Shown here: piece after piece, positions 24,044 through 31,844 of the stretch
How positions within the stretch are numbered: the first letter of the stretch is position 1
Layout of the letters: the number at the start of each line of letters is the position of its first letter
NCBI GenBank assembly: GCA_017541995.1
Contig: JAFXYD010000100.1
Location: 1 to 32,518 of the forward strand
Direction: 5' to 3'
Origin: Oscillospiraceae bacterium
Lineage (GTDB): Bacteria; Bacillota; Clostridia; Oscillospirales; Oscillospiraceae
DNA: 32,518 nucleotides
Notes under the pieces: model-generated
Databases searched by the model: none
Told to the model about the DNA's origin: nothing
The model's input: only the letters and a program-made list of their open reading frames with translations
Made by a program: the position numbers and the translations under genes

Positions 24044-26183
24044 GCCGCAATGGATCTGGCGTCTGCTGCTGGACTGGCTGCTGACGGTGATGGGCGTGCT
24101 GGGGGCCGTATTCTGTCTGATCACGGCCTTCCGGCTGCCCCGGCCCGGGGATCTGATCCCCGGGGTGCTGCTGAGCGCGGCCCTCAGCTGCTGCCTGCTG
24201 TCTGAAAAGAAGCTGCGGCGCTTCGGCGTCCCGGCCCTCACGGCGCTTCTGGCCCTGCTCTGCTGGATCTGGCACGAGACCCTGGGGGAGAGCTTCCGCC
24301 AGCTCTGGGGGGTGCTGATCTCCCGGATTGCCCTGGGCTATGACCTGCTTCTGAATCTGGTGCCCCGGGAGCCCCCGGAGCCCGGGGCCGTGGGCCCCGC
24401 CCTGGCCTGCCTGGGCCTGGTGATGGCCTTTGCCGTCAGCTGCGCCGTCCGCTGGTGGAGACGCAGCTTCCCCGCGGCCCTGTTTCTGGCCCCGGCCATC
24501 ATTCCCTGCTTTATTCTGCTGGATACGCCCCCGGCCCTGCTGCCCCTGCTGGCGGCCGCGGCCTCCCTTCTGATCCAGGCCTTCAGCCAGTCGGTGCGCC
24601 GCCGGGCCGCCGGAGAGGAGTGCAAGGCCATCTGCCTGGCAGCCCTGCTGAGCGCGGCGGTCCTGGGCCTGCTGCTGCTCCTCTTCCCCCGGGAGGAATA
24701 TTCGCCTCCCATCTCCTGGAACCAGCTCTCCGACAAGATGGAGGACTGGGGCCGGGCCCAGAACAACCGGGGCAACCAGGAGGCGGGCCTGACCGGAGAC
24801 CCGGAGCAGGTGGATCTGAGCACCCTGGGAGCCCTGCCCAACCACGCCTCCACCATGCTGCGAATCCGGGCGGAGCAGAGCGACAATCTCTATCTCCGCG
24901 GCTCTGCCTACAGCGAGTTTGACGGCAGAAGCTGGGCCCAGGGCGAGGAGCTGGACTGGGACCGGAGCACGATCCTCCCCTATCTGGGGGAGGAGGGCGG
25001 CGAGCGGCTGGAGATCAGCACCGAGGATCCCGAGCCCGTGCTCTACACCACCTATCATCTGAGCACCCTGCCCCAGGGCGCCCGGGAGATTCTCGACAAT
25101 CAGATCCCCAACCCCGACGAGCGGACCCGCTATCAGTTCCGCTACCTGCGGATCTGGCGGGGCCGGAGCTCCGTCGACGCCCTCTACGACGCCTGGGTCC
25201 GGGAAAGCTGTGTCCAGCTGCCGGAGCAGACCCGCCGGGCGGTGCTGGCCTGGTGGGACAGGCAGGGCGGCGGGGAGCCTCCCATCAGGAGCGGCCCCCG
25301 GATGGTGGAATTTGCCCGCCAGGCGGCAGCCGCGGTCTCCCAATGCGCCGTCTACAGCCGCAATCCCCTCCGCACCCCGGCGGGGGTGGACTTCTGCGAC
25401 TGGTTCCTGAACGAGGCGGAGGAGGGCTACTGCGTCCACTTCGCCACGGCCTGCACGGCCCTGCTCCGGGCGATGAATATCCCGGCCCGCTACGTCACGG
25501 GCTACGTCTGCCACACCGTGGGCGGGGAGACCGTGGCCGTCACCAATCTCCAGGCCCACGCCTGGGTGGAGATCTGGGACGAGGGCCGCTGGATCCCCAT
25601 CGAGCCCACCCCGGAGGACGCCACGGAGTTTGCCGGGCAGGGCATGGGCGGGGGCGAGCAGCCCGTGGAGCCCGACAGCAGCGCGCCGGTGACGGAATAC
25701 CCGATTCCCGATGATTCCCGGCTCCCCGAGCCCCCGGAGTCTGTGCCCACCCGGCCCCTGCCTACCCAGGAGATCCCGGAGAGCACCAGGCCCGTGGGAG
25801 GCGACAGCCCGGCGGATCCGGCTTCGCCGTCAAAAAACCTGACGCCCCTATGGATCTTTTTGGGCGTCATCGGCCTGCTGGCCCTGACGCTGGGACGGCG
25901 ATCCCTGGCCCGGCAGCTGCGGGAGCGCAGGCTGGCCCGGGCCTCGGTGAACGACCGGGCGCGGCTGCTCTACCGCTATATCCGGCGGCTGCACAGCCTG
26001 GGGGGCGGCAAAATCCCCGAGGAGGTGGAGCGCTTGGCCTACAAGGCGGGCTTCAGCCAGTACGAGCTCAGCGAGGAGGAGCTGGCCTGTCTGCGGCAGC
26101 TCTACGACCAGCAGACCGCCCGGCTTCAGACGGCGTACTTCCGCCGCCGCTTCTACTGCAAATATATTCGCGCGGTGGTGTGA
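24036..26183 (+). CDS. Membrane-anchored transglutaminase-like protein (TgpA/YebA type)
   Basis: This encodes a 715-residue protein. Residues 1-235 hold about six hydrophobic helices, ending LLGLLLLLFPREEY. The extracytoplasmic part carries the transglutaminase core: EEGYCVHFATACTALLRA (Cys466), RYVTGYVCHTVGG, and QAHAWVEIWDEGRW (His508). The third triad position is Glu523 (WIPIEPTPED) where many relatives have Asp. A Pro/Glu/Ser-rich linker (about 540-600) leads to one more helix (about 602-620) and a cytoplasmic tail of about 90 residues rich in Arg and Tyr. It belongs to the MoxR-DUF58 operon and overlaps DUF58. Probable action is thiol-based hydrolysis or cross-linking of proteins or peptides at the cell surface; the substrate is not known. 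Confidence 0.93.
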   Translation: MNKPQWIWRLLLDWLLTVMGVLGAVFCLITAFRLPRPGDLIPGVLLSAALSCCLLSEKKLRRFGVPALTALLALLCWIWHETLGESFRQLWGVLISRIALGYDLLLNLVPREPPEPGAVGPALACLGLVMAFAVSCAVRWWRRSFPAALFLAPAIIPCFILLDTPPALLPLLAAAASLLIQAFSQSVRRRAAGEECKAICLAALLSAAVLGLLLLLFPREEYSPPISWNQLSDKMEDWGRAQNNRGNQEAGLTGDPEQVDLSTLGALPNHASTMLRIRAEQSDNLYLRGSAYSEFDGRSWAQGEELDWDRSTILPYLGEEGGERLEISTEDPEPVLYTTYHLSTLPQGAREILDNQIPNPDERTRYQFRYLRIWRGRSSVDALYDAWVRESCVQLPEQTRRAVLAWWDRQGGGEPPIRSGPRMVEFARQAAAAVSQCAVYSRNPLRTPAGVDFCDWFLNEAEEGYCVHFATACTALLRAMNIPARYVTGYVCHTVGGETVAVTNLQAHAWVEIWDEGRWIPIEPTPEDATEFAGQGMGGGEQPVEPDSSAPVTEYPIPDDSRLPEPPESVPTRPLPTQEIPESTRPVGGDSPADPASPSKNLTPLWIFLGVIGLLALTLGRRSLARQLRERRLARASVNDRARLLYRYIRRLHSLGGGKIPEEVERLAYKAGFSQYELSEEELACLRQLYDQQTARLQTAYFRRRFYCKYIRAVV

Positions 26184-26228
26184 GCCCTGCCCGGAGCAGA
26201 GCCGCAGCCCCGCCGGAAGGAGAGTATT

Positions 26229-27260
26229 ATGGAACAGTTCGGCATCTTCAACGGCAAGCCGGTGGAGCTGATCCGCCTGCAAAACGGCGGCCTCTCCGCC
26301 GAGATTCTGACCTACGGCGCCACCCTTCGCAGTCTCAAAGTCCCGGACCGGGACGGCAAGCCCCTGGACGTGGTTCTGGGCTTCGACAGCATTGAAGATT
26401 ATGTCAACCAGAGCTGCTACATCGGCGCCACCGTGGGCCCCAACGCCAACCGCATCGGCGGGGCGGCCTGTCCCATCGGCAAGACCCGCCGTCGGCTGGA
26501 CGCCAACGACGGAAAAAACAACCTCCACAGCGGCTTTTCCGGTCTGGACCGAGAGCTCTGGGAGGTGCTGGCGGTCTCGGAGGAGGCCGTCACCCTGCTG
26601 TGCACCCATCCCGATGGCCGGGGCGGCCTGCCCGGGGATCTGAATCTGGCCGTCACCTACTGGCTGGAGGACGGAGGCCTGCTGGTGGACTACCGGGCCT
26701 TCAGCGAGAGGGACAGCCTCTGCAACCCCACCAATCACAGCTACTTCAATCTGGACGGCCAGGGCAGCGGCGACGTGCTGGAGCACCGGGTCCAGATCCT
26801 CTCCGAGACCTTCACCCCCACCGACGCGCAATCCATCCCCACCGGGGAGCTGCGCCCCGTGGCGGGCACGGTGATGGATCTGCGGGAGCCGGTCCGGATC
26901 GGAGACCGGGTGGAGGACCCGGAGCCCCAGTTGCGGCTGGCGAAGGGCTTTGACCACAACTGGATCCTGGAGGAAAAGGAGGAGGAGCCCTTCCGCCTGG
27001 CAGCCCGGGTCTGGGGCGCCCGCAGCGGTCTGTGCATGGAGCTCTGGACCGACCGGCCCGGCGTCCAGTTCTACAGCGGCAACTATATCCCCCAGGGCCT
27101 GCCCGGCAAGGACGGCGCCCTCTACGGCCCCCGGGCCGGTCTCTGCCTGGAGACCCAGGCCTGGCCCGACGCCCCCAATCATCCGAATTTCCCCTCCACC
27201 CTCCTGCGGGCGGGCAAGGAGTGGCAAAGCCGCAGCCTCTACCGCTTCCGGACGGAATAA
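26229..27260 (+). CDS. galM: Aldose 1-epimerase (mutarotase)
   Basis: This encodes a 343-residue cytoplasmic enzyme interconverting alpha and beta anomers of galactose or glucose. Typical elements are YGATLRSLKVPDRDG, VGPNANRIG (Asn74, Arg75), LHSGFSGLDRELWEV (His100), NPTNHSYFNLDG (catalytic acid His170), FDHNWIL (Asp242) and LCLETQAWPDAPNHPNFPS (catalytic base Glu308). Length is normal and no signal peptide is present. The start has an AAGGAG site 7 bases upstream. It lies 45 bases after the transglutaminase gene and may be read through from that operon, but it has no clear functional link with it. A strong terminator follows. No other galactose genes are nearby. Confidence 0.96.
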   Translation: MEQFGIFNGKPVELIRLQNGGLSAEILTYGATLRSLKVPDRDGKPLDVVLGFDSIEDYVNQSCYIGATVGPNANRIGGAACPIGKTRRRLDANDGKNNLHSGFSGLDRELWEVLAVSEEAVTLLCTHPDGRGGLPGDLNLAVTYWLEDGGLLVDYRAFSERDSLCNPTNHSYFNLDGQGSGDVLEHRVQILSETFTPTDAQSIPTGELRPVAGTVMDLREPVRIGDRVEDPEPQLRLAKGFDHNWILEEKEEEPFRLAARVWGARSGLCMELWTDRPGVQFYSGNYIPQGLPGKDGALYGPRAGLCLETQAWPDAPNHPNFPSTLLRAGKEWQSRSLYRFRTE

Positions 27261-27267
27261 GCCCCCG

Positions 27268-27311
27268 CAAAAACAGGTCGTTTTCCCCATGGGGAAAGCG
27301 ACCTGTTTTTT
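27268..27311 (+). terminator. Intrinsic terminator after galM
   Basis: AAAAACAGGTCG pairs with CGACCTGTTTTTT around an inner TTTCCCC/GGGGAAA stem. It lies 8 bases downstream of the galM stop. Confidence 0.9.
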
Positions 27312-27340
27312 GACTGCCCTGTGGTACAATGCTTGTGTAA

Positions 27341-27497
27341 TACTGAACTCCCATAGAAAGATTGAAGAATGTTCCGTGTAGGAATTGCGCCAGACGAGGC
27401 GGAGGACGCAGGCGGGCTTGACGCCCGGCAAGGACGACAACGAAGTATGGCACAATTCCTGCCGGAACAGATTAAAGGTTTCTATGGGAGTTCAGTA
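27341..27497. mobile_element. 157-bp MITE with perfect 19-bp terminal inverted repeats
   Basis: The ends are TACTGAACTCCCATAGAAA (27341-27359) and its exact reverse complement (27479-27497). Both ends are flanked by TAA (27338-27340 and 27498-27500), a possible 3-bp target duplication. Inside is a second inverted pair, GTTCCG...AGGAATTGCGCCA with TGGCACAATTCCT...CGGAAC. There is no ORF, so any transposition would depend on a transposase encoded elsewhere. It sits between galM and spoIIGA. Confidence 0.8.
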
Positions 27498-27502
27498 TAA
27501 AA

Positions 27503-27562
27503 GCCTTCCCCTTGAGGGGAAGGTGCCCCAGTGCGCACACTGGGGCGGATGAGGTGGTGTCC
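27503..27562. repeat. Half copy of the CCTTCCCC MITE-like element
   Basis: GCCTTCCCCTTGAGGGGAAG, then GTG, a GTGCGCAC hairpin with CCCCA/TGGGG arms, then CGGATGAGGTGG. It matches the left arm of 7889-8048; the right arm is missing. It directly abuts the MITE at 27341-27497 and ends about 38 bases before the spoIIGA start. Confidence 0.75.
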
Positions 27563-27599
27563 GACGGGCGCGGAGTTGCAAGACGAGAGGAAGTTGGAA

Positions 27600-28445
27600 G
27601 TGACGGTCTACATAGACGAGGTCATAGTGGTCAACGCGGCGGTGGATTATCTCCTGCTGAAAACGGCGGCGGCCGTGGCCGGCAGCGGCGCCCGGCCCCG
27701 GCGGCTGCTGCTGGGGGCGGCCTTTGGGGGCCTGTCCGCGGCGGCGGTTTACTTGCCGGGTCTGGCCTGGCTGGGGCGGCTGCCGGGCTCGGCCCTGAGC
27801 TATCTGGCCCTGGCCCTGCTCTGCTTCGGCTGGCGGGGGACGGCCTGGAAGCGCTGGCTCTGGTTCTTCTGCGTCTGCTGCGGCTTCGCGGGGCTGGTGC
27901 TGGCGGTCTGCGGCCTGCTGCGGATCCCGGTGCTGACCCGGGACGGACGGGTCTTCTACCGGCTCTCGGGGCGGCTGCTGGTGCTGCTGGCGGCGGCGGT
28001 CTACGGCCTGTGCAGCCTCTGCCTGCGGCGCTTTGCCCGGCATCGGGGCGGGGAGCTGGTGCGGCTGGAGCTGGGCCTGGGGGGCCGGAGCCTGGGCTGC
28101 ATCGCCCTGCGGGACAGCGGCAACACCCTCTCGGACCCCATCACCGGGGAGCCCGTCCTGGTGGCCCGCTGGCAGCTGGCGGCCCGGCTGCTGCCGGAGC
28201 TGGGGCTGAGCCGGGCCCAGTTCGAGGACCCCGCCGCCCTGGCCCTGCGTCTGGCGGAGGCCCGGCCCGGGCTGCGGGTGCGGCTGATCCCCTACCGGGC
28301 CGTGGGCACCGAGGGGGGTCTGCTGGCGGCCCTGCCCCTGGACCGGATCACCGAGGACGGCAAGCCCTCCCCCGCCCGCCTGGCGGCCTTTTCCCCCACC
28401 GAGCTCTCCGACGGCGGAGCCTATGAGGCCCTGTTGCAGGGGTAG
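27600..28445 (+). CDS. spoIIGA: Sporulation sigma-E factor processing peptidase SpoIIGA
   Basis: This encodes a 281-residue membrane aspartic protease that removes the pro-sequence of sigma-E in the mother cell after a forespore signal (SpoIIR). The N-terminal half has about five membrane helices starting TVYIDEVIVVNAAVDYLLL. The C-terminal protease domain has the single catalytic Asp172 in RDSGNTLSDPITGEPV. The protein is somewhat shorter than the roughly 309-residue B. subtilis form. The start is a GTG at 27600, supported by GAGAGGAAG 6 bases upstream and by alignment to the conserved N-terminus. sigE follows after 184 bases. The promoter region has been rebuilt by two repeat elements, so the usual Spo0A-controlled promoter is not visible. 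Confidence 0.95.
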   Translation: MTVYIDEVIVVNAAVDYLLLKTAAAVAGSGARPRRLLLGAAFGGLSAAAVYLPGLAWLGRLPGSALSYLALALLCFGWRGTAWKRWLWFFCVCCGFAGLVLAVCGLLRIPVLTRDGRVFYRLSGRLLVLLAAAVYGLCSLCLRRFARHRGGELVRLELGLGGRSLGCIALRDSGNTLSDPITGEPVLVARWQLAARLLPELGLSRAQFEDPAALALRLAEARPGLRVRLIPYRAVGTEGGLLAALPLDRITEDGKPSPARLAAFSPTELSDGGAYEALLQG

Positions 28446-28477
28446 GAGGGCAAATTCGGATTTAGCGAAACGCTCCC

Positions 28478-28541
28478 GTAGCGGCGCACACCAGTGCGCC
28501 ACCGGAACCCGGTCGCGTGGCGCACTGGTGTGCGCCGCTAC
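28478..28541. repeat. Perfect 25-bp inverted repeat between spoIIGA and sigE
   Basis: Bases 28478-28502 (GTAGCGGCGCACACC...) pair exactly with 28517-28541 around a 14-base loop. A partial third copy (GTGCGCCGCTAC) follows near 28555-28567. It belongs to the palindrome family ending GTAG/CTAC. In RNA it would form a very stable hairpin 33 bases after the spoIIGA stop. No T-run follows it, so it is not a standard terminator. Confidence 0.85.
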
Positions 28542-28583
28542 AGGGCACTTGCAATGTGCGCCGCTACCGGACGTTTGCGAGAA

Positions 28584-28592
28584 CTCGACAAA
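28584..28592 (-). promoter_or_regulatory. Possible Spo0A box upstream of sigE
   Basis: CTCGACAAA is the reverse complement of TTTGTCGAG, matching 8 of 9 positions of the Spo0A box TTTGTCGAA. It lies 38 bases upstream of the sigE start. A single 9-base match may be chance. Confidence 0.3.
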
Positions 28593-28629
28593 TCCCAATT
28601 GATCGATTTCAATGAAACGAGGTAATTGC

Positions 28630-29334
28630 ATGAACATGAACGCGATCCGGCGCCTGCTGCGGCGCTTGCGGAACCGATCCAAAATCCTGTACATCGGGGG
28701 CAGCGATATTCTGCCCCCGCCCCTGGAGCGGGAGGCGGAGGCGGAGGCCCTCTCCCGGCTGGAGCAGGGGGACAAGGCCGCCCGCCGCCTGCTGATTGAG
28801 CACAATCTGCGGCTGGTGGTCTTCATCGCCCGGCGCTTTGAGTCCACGGGGGTGAACATCGAGGATCTGATTTCCATCGGCACCATCGGCCTCATCAAGG
28901 GCGTCAACACCTTCCGCCGGGACAAGAACATCAAGCTGGCCACCTACGCCTCCCGCTGCGTGGAGAACGAGATCCTCATGCACATCCGCAAGATCGCCAA
29001 CCAGAAGACGGAGATCTCCCTGGACGAGCCCATCAACACCGACTGGGACGGCAACGAGCTGCTGCTGTCGGACATTCTGGGCACCGACGGGGACACGGTG
29101 CTCCGGGCCCTGGAGGACAGCGTGGACCACGAGCTGCTGCGGGCGGCCCTGGCCCGTCTGCCGGAGCGGGAGCGGGAGATCGTGGCCCTGCGCTTCGGCC
29201 TGGGGGGCCTTCAGGCGCTGACCCAGAAGGAGGTGGCCCAGCGCCTGGGCATCTCCCAGTCCTACATCTCCCGCCTGGAGAAGCGCATCCTGGAGCGTCT
29301 GCGGGAGGACATCACCCACGCCTGGTCGGCGTAA
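28630..29334 (+). CDS. sigE: RNA polymerase sporulation sigma factor sigma-E
   Basis: This encodes a 234-residue sigma-70 family factor directing early mother-cell gene expression. Strong landmarks are [12 protein letters not shown] at the start of the mature protein, [22 protein letters not shown] and [15 protein letters not shown] (region 2), [22 protein letters not shown] (region 3), and [17 protein letters not shown] (region 4 helix-turn-helix). The start at 28630 is chosen because ACGAGGT precedes it by 7 bases; an ATG at 28612 lacks a site. This gives a basic pro-sequence of about 20 residues, shorter than the 27 of B. subtilis. SpoIIGA upstream is its processing protease. sigG, which normally follows, is not here; nrdR is. 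Confidence 0.96.
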   Translation: MNMNAIRRLLRRLRNRSKILYIGGSDILPPPLEREAEAEALSRLEQGDKAARRLLIEHNLRLVVFIARRFESTGVNIEDLISIGTIGLIKGVNTFRRDKNIKLATYASRCVENEILMHIRKIANQKTEISLDEPINTDWDGNELLLSDILGTDGDTVLRALEDSVDHELLRAALARLPEREREIVALRFGLGGLQALTQKEVAQRLGISQSYISRLEKRILERLREDITHAWSA

Positions 29335-29351
29335 TTTACATAAAATTTTTC

Positions 29352-29380
29352 TGGACATACACAGACACTTTTGGTATAAT
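29352..29380 (+). promoter_or_regulatory. Promoter of nrdR
   Basis: TGGACA (29352-29357), a 17-base spacer and TATAAT (29375-29380). The -10 is perfect and the -35 matches at 5 of 6 positions. It lies 41 bases upstream of the nrdR start codon and just after the sigE stop. Confidence 0.85.
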
Positions 29381-29421
29381 AAACAAAACATGTTGTACCA
29401 ATGAACAAGGGGGATAACAAT

Positions 29422-29877
29422 ATGAAGTGTCCGCACTGCGGCTACCAGGAGAGCAAGGTCGTAGATTCCCGCCACTCCGAGGACGGCACCAGCATCCGCC
29501 GCCGCCGGGAGTGCCTCAACTGCCAGAAGCGCTTTACCACCTATGAGACCGTGGAGAGCCTGCCCATCATCGTGGTGAAGCGGGACAACAGCCGCCAGGC
29601 CTTTGACCGCAACAAGATCATGAACGGGATGCTCCGGGCCTGTGAGAAGCGGCCCGTCTCCATGCAGGAGCTGGAGAACGCGGTGAACGAGATCGAGTCC
29701 GTGGTGCAGAACTCCCTGGAGCGGGAGATCACCACCGAGTTCATCGGGGAGCAGGTCATGGAAAAGCTCAAGGCCCTGGACGAGGTGGCCTACGTCCGCT
29801 TCGCCTCCGTCTACCGCCAGTTCAAGGACATCCACAGCTTTATGCAGGAGCTGAACAAGATCCTGGAAGAGAAATAA
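29422..29877 (+). CDS. nrdR: Transcriptional repressor NrdR
   Basis: This encodes a 151-residue (d)ATP-sensing repressor of ribonucleotide reductase genes. The N-terminal zinc ribbon uses CPHC (Cys3, Cys6) and CLNC (Cys31, Cys34), with [17 protein letters not shown] typical of the family. The ATP-cone follows ([29 protein letters not shown]). The start at 29422 is set by AAGGGGG about 9 bases upstream and the family start MKCPHCG; an in-frame ATG at 29401 adds MNKGDNN. It has its own promoter, separate from sigE. No NrdR-box pair was recognised in its own leader. Confidence 0.97.
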   Translation: MKCPHCGYQESKVVDSRHSEDGTSIRRRRECLNCQKRFTTYETVESLPIIVVKRDNSRQAFDRNKIMNGMLRACEKRPVSMQELENAVNEIESVVQNSLEREITTEFIGEQVMEKLKALDEVAYVRFASVYRQFKDIHSFMQELNKILEEK

Positions 29878-29879
29878 AG

Positions 29880-29916
29880 CGCAAAAGAGCCGCCGGTCAT
29901 CGGCGGCTCTTTTGCA
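29880..29916. terminator. Bidirectional terminator between nrdR and ygiQ
   Basis: GCAAAAGAGCCGCCG gtcat CGGCGGCTCTTTTGC is a perfect stem with A and T runs on opposite sides, so it serves both convergent genes. The ygiQ stop codon (29897-29899) lies in the loop, so one arm encodes the last residues of that protein. Confidence 0.9.
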
Positions 29917-31726
29917 CCTTCGCGCCGCCTTGCGGCGCTTTTTTTCTCGGCCGGATCAGACACTTGGGCCCCGTGCCGATGAGATCCTCCCGGTGGCAGC
30001 GGATCAACGCTTCGTGGACCAGAGCCCAGTTCTTGGGGTCCCGGTACTGGATCAGGGCCCGCTGCATGGCCTTTTCGTGGGGGTCCCGGGCCACGTACAC
30101 CGGCTGCATGGTCCGGGGGTCCAGGCCTGTGTAGTACATCACCGTGGAGATGGTGGAGGGGGTGGGGTAGAAGTCCTGGACCTGCTCCGGCATATAGCCC
30201 ATGTCCCGGACGTGCTCGGCAAGCAGCACGGCGTCCTCCAGCCGGGAGCCGGGGTGGGAGGACATGAGATAGGGCACCACGTACTGATCCAGGCCCATTT
30301 TGCCGCAGAGGCTCTTGTATTTGTCCACAAAGCGCTCATACACCGCGTTCCGGGGCTTGCCCATCAGATCCAGGACGTGGTCCGAGACGTGCTCCGGGGC
30401 CACCCGGAGCTGGCCGGAGACGTGGTGCTTCACCAGCTCCCGGAAGAAGGTGTCGTCCTTGTCCGCCAGCAGATAGTCGAAGCGGATGCCGCTTCGGATG
30501 AAGACCTTCTTCACCCCCGGCAAAGCCCGGAGCTTCCGCAGCAGCTCCACATAGTCTGAGTGGTCCGCCCGGAGATTCCGGCAGGGCCGGGGGAAGAGGC
30601 ACTGCTTCCCGGCGCAGACCCCCTTGCTCAGCTGCTTTTCGCAGGCGGGGAGCCGGAAGTTGGCGGTGGGGCCCCCCACGTCGTGGATGTAGCCCTTGAA
30701 CTCCGGGTCCCTGGTCATCCGCTCCGCCTCCCGGAGGATGGACTCGTGGCTGCGGGTCTGGATGATGCGGCCCTGGTGGAAGGTGATGGCGCAGAAGGAG
30801 CAGCCCCCGAAGCAGCCCCGGTTGGAGGTGAGACTGAACTTGATCTCCTTGATCGCCGGGACGCCCCCGGCCTTTTCATAGCTGGGGTGGTAGTTGTTCT
30901 CGTAGGGCAGATCGTAGCTGAGGTCCATCTCCTCCTGGGTCAGGGGCTTCTGGGGCGGGTTCTGGATCACGAAGTCCCGGCCGTAGGGCTCGATGAGGGG
31001 CCTGGCGGTGAAGGGGTCCGTGTTCAGATACTGGGTGTAGAAGGAGCGGGCGTAGGCGGCCTTGTCGGCCTTCACTGTCTCCCAGTCCGGCAGGGTGATC
31101 CCGTCCACCACCTGGTCGGTGGTCCTGGAGCGGTAGACGGTGCCGTCAATGAAGCAGAGATCTTGAGCGGAGAGCCCCGCATTCAGAGCGTCCGCCACCT
31201 CCACGATGGAGCGCTCCCCCATGCCGTAGAGCAGCAGGTCCGCCTGGGAATCCAGGAGGATGGAGCGCTTCATTTTGTCCGACCAGTAGTCGTAGTGGGC
31301 CAGACGGCGGAGGCTGGCCTCCATGCCCCCGATGATGATGGGCAGGTCCTTGTAGCGCTGGCGGATCAGATTGCAGTAGACCACCGTGGCGTAGTCGGGC
31401 CGCTTGCCCGTGACCCCGCCGGGGGTGTAGGCGTCGGTCTTCCGGTGGTGCTTGAAGACGGAGTAGTGGTTCACCATGGAGTCCATGTTGCCCCCCATCA
31501 CCAGAAAGCCCAGCCGGGGCCGCCCCAGAATATCGATGGAGGCGGGGTCCCTCCAGTCGGGCTGAGAGATGATCCCCACCTTGTAGCCCGCGTGCTCCAG
31601 CACCCGGGAAATAATGGCGTGCCCAAAGGAGGGATGGTCCACGTAGGCGTCCCCGATGACGTACACGAAGTCGCACTGCTCCCAGCCCCGCTGCTTCATA
31701 TCCTTTTTAGAAATTGGCAAAAACAT
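29897..31726 (-). CDS. YgiQ-family radical SAM protein
   Basis: This encodes a 609-residue cytoplasmic iron-sulfur protein of unknown substrate. The N-terminal part carries the cobalamin-binding-like UPF0313 domain (FVYVIGDAYVDHPSFGHAIISRVLEHAGYKVGIISQPDW). The radical SAM cluster motif CFGGCSFC (Cys305, Cys309, Cys312) follows TSNRG. Downstream signatures are HDVGGPTANFR, VFIRSGIRFDYLL, QLRVAPEHVSDHVL and QDFYPTPSTISTVMYYTGLDP. Length is a little below the E. coli protein (about 740). The start at 31726 is chosen for its AAGGAG site; the upstream in-frame start is in repeat DNA. The basic tail ends inside a terminator arm shared with nrdR. The gene is single and not obviously linked to its neighbours. 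Confidence 0.95.
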   Translation of the reverse strand: MFLPISKKDMKQRGWEQCDFVYVIGDAYVDHPSFGHAIISRVLEHAGYKVGIISQPDWRDPASIDILGRPRLGFLVMGGNMDSMVNHYSVFKHHRKTDAYTPGGVTGKRPDYATVVYCNLIRQRYKDLPIIIGGMEASLRRLAHYDYWSDKMKRSILLDSQADLLLYGMGERSIVEVADALNAGLSAQDLCFIDGTVYRSRTTDQVVDGITLPDWETVKADKAAYARSFYTQYLNTDPFTARPLIEPYGRDFVIQNPPQKPLTQEEMDLSYDLPYENNYHPSYEKAGGVPAIKEIKFSLTSNRGCFGGCSFCAITFHQGRIIQTRSHESILREAERMTRDPEFKGYIHDVGGPTANFRLPACEKQLSKGVCAGKQCLFPRPCRNLRADHSDYVELLRKLRALPGVKKVFIRSGIRFDYLLADKDDTFFRELVKHHVSGQLRVAPEHVSDHVLDLMGKPRNAVYERFVDKYKSLCGKMGLDQYVVPYLMSSHPGSRLEDAVLLAEHVRDMGYMPEQVQDFYPTPSTISTVMYYTGLDPRTMQPVYVARDPHEKAMQRALIQYRDPKNWALVHEALIRCHREDLIGTGPKCLIRPRKKAPQGGAKVQKSRR

Positions 31727-31759
31727 TGGTTTCTCCTTACGTGCCTGTCGAATCACGCC

Positions 31760-31785
31760 GTAGGGGCGCTCATTGAGCGCCCGCC
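31760..31785. repeat. GTAGGGGCG palindrome
   Basis: GTAGGGGCGCTC att GAGCGCCC. It belongs to the same family as 32413-32438 and 32472-32494. It lies between the small 3' gene and ygiQ. Confidence 0.75.
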
Positions 31786-31809
31786 GACGAGCGCCAATGT
31801 TTCGATTTT

Positions 31810-31844
31810 GTCATTGCGAGGCCCTTCAGGGCCGTGGCAATCCG
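31810..31844. repeat. TCATTGCGAG...GTGGCAATCCG element, copy 3
   Basis: The ends are TGTCATTGCGAG and GTGGCAATCCG, with a GGCCC tt CAGGGCC centre. It overlaps the 3' end and stop codon (31826-31828) of the small minus-strand gene and supplies its last residues. Confidence 0.8.

Noticed and set aside
22151-26183. MoxR-DUF58-transglutaminase operon considered as a new defence or secretion system
   Set aside because: It is a widespread conserved trio. No effector, nuclease or phage-linked gene accompanies it.
22088-27455. Long minus-strand frames opposite the moxR operon and galM
   Set aside because: Shadows of GC-rich plus-strand genes; they show no ribosome sites or recognisable domains.
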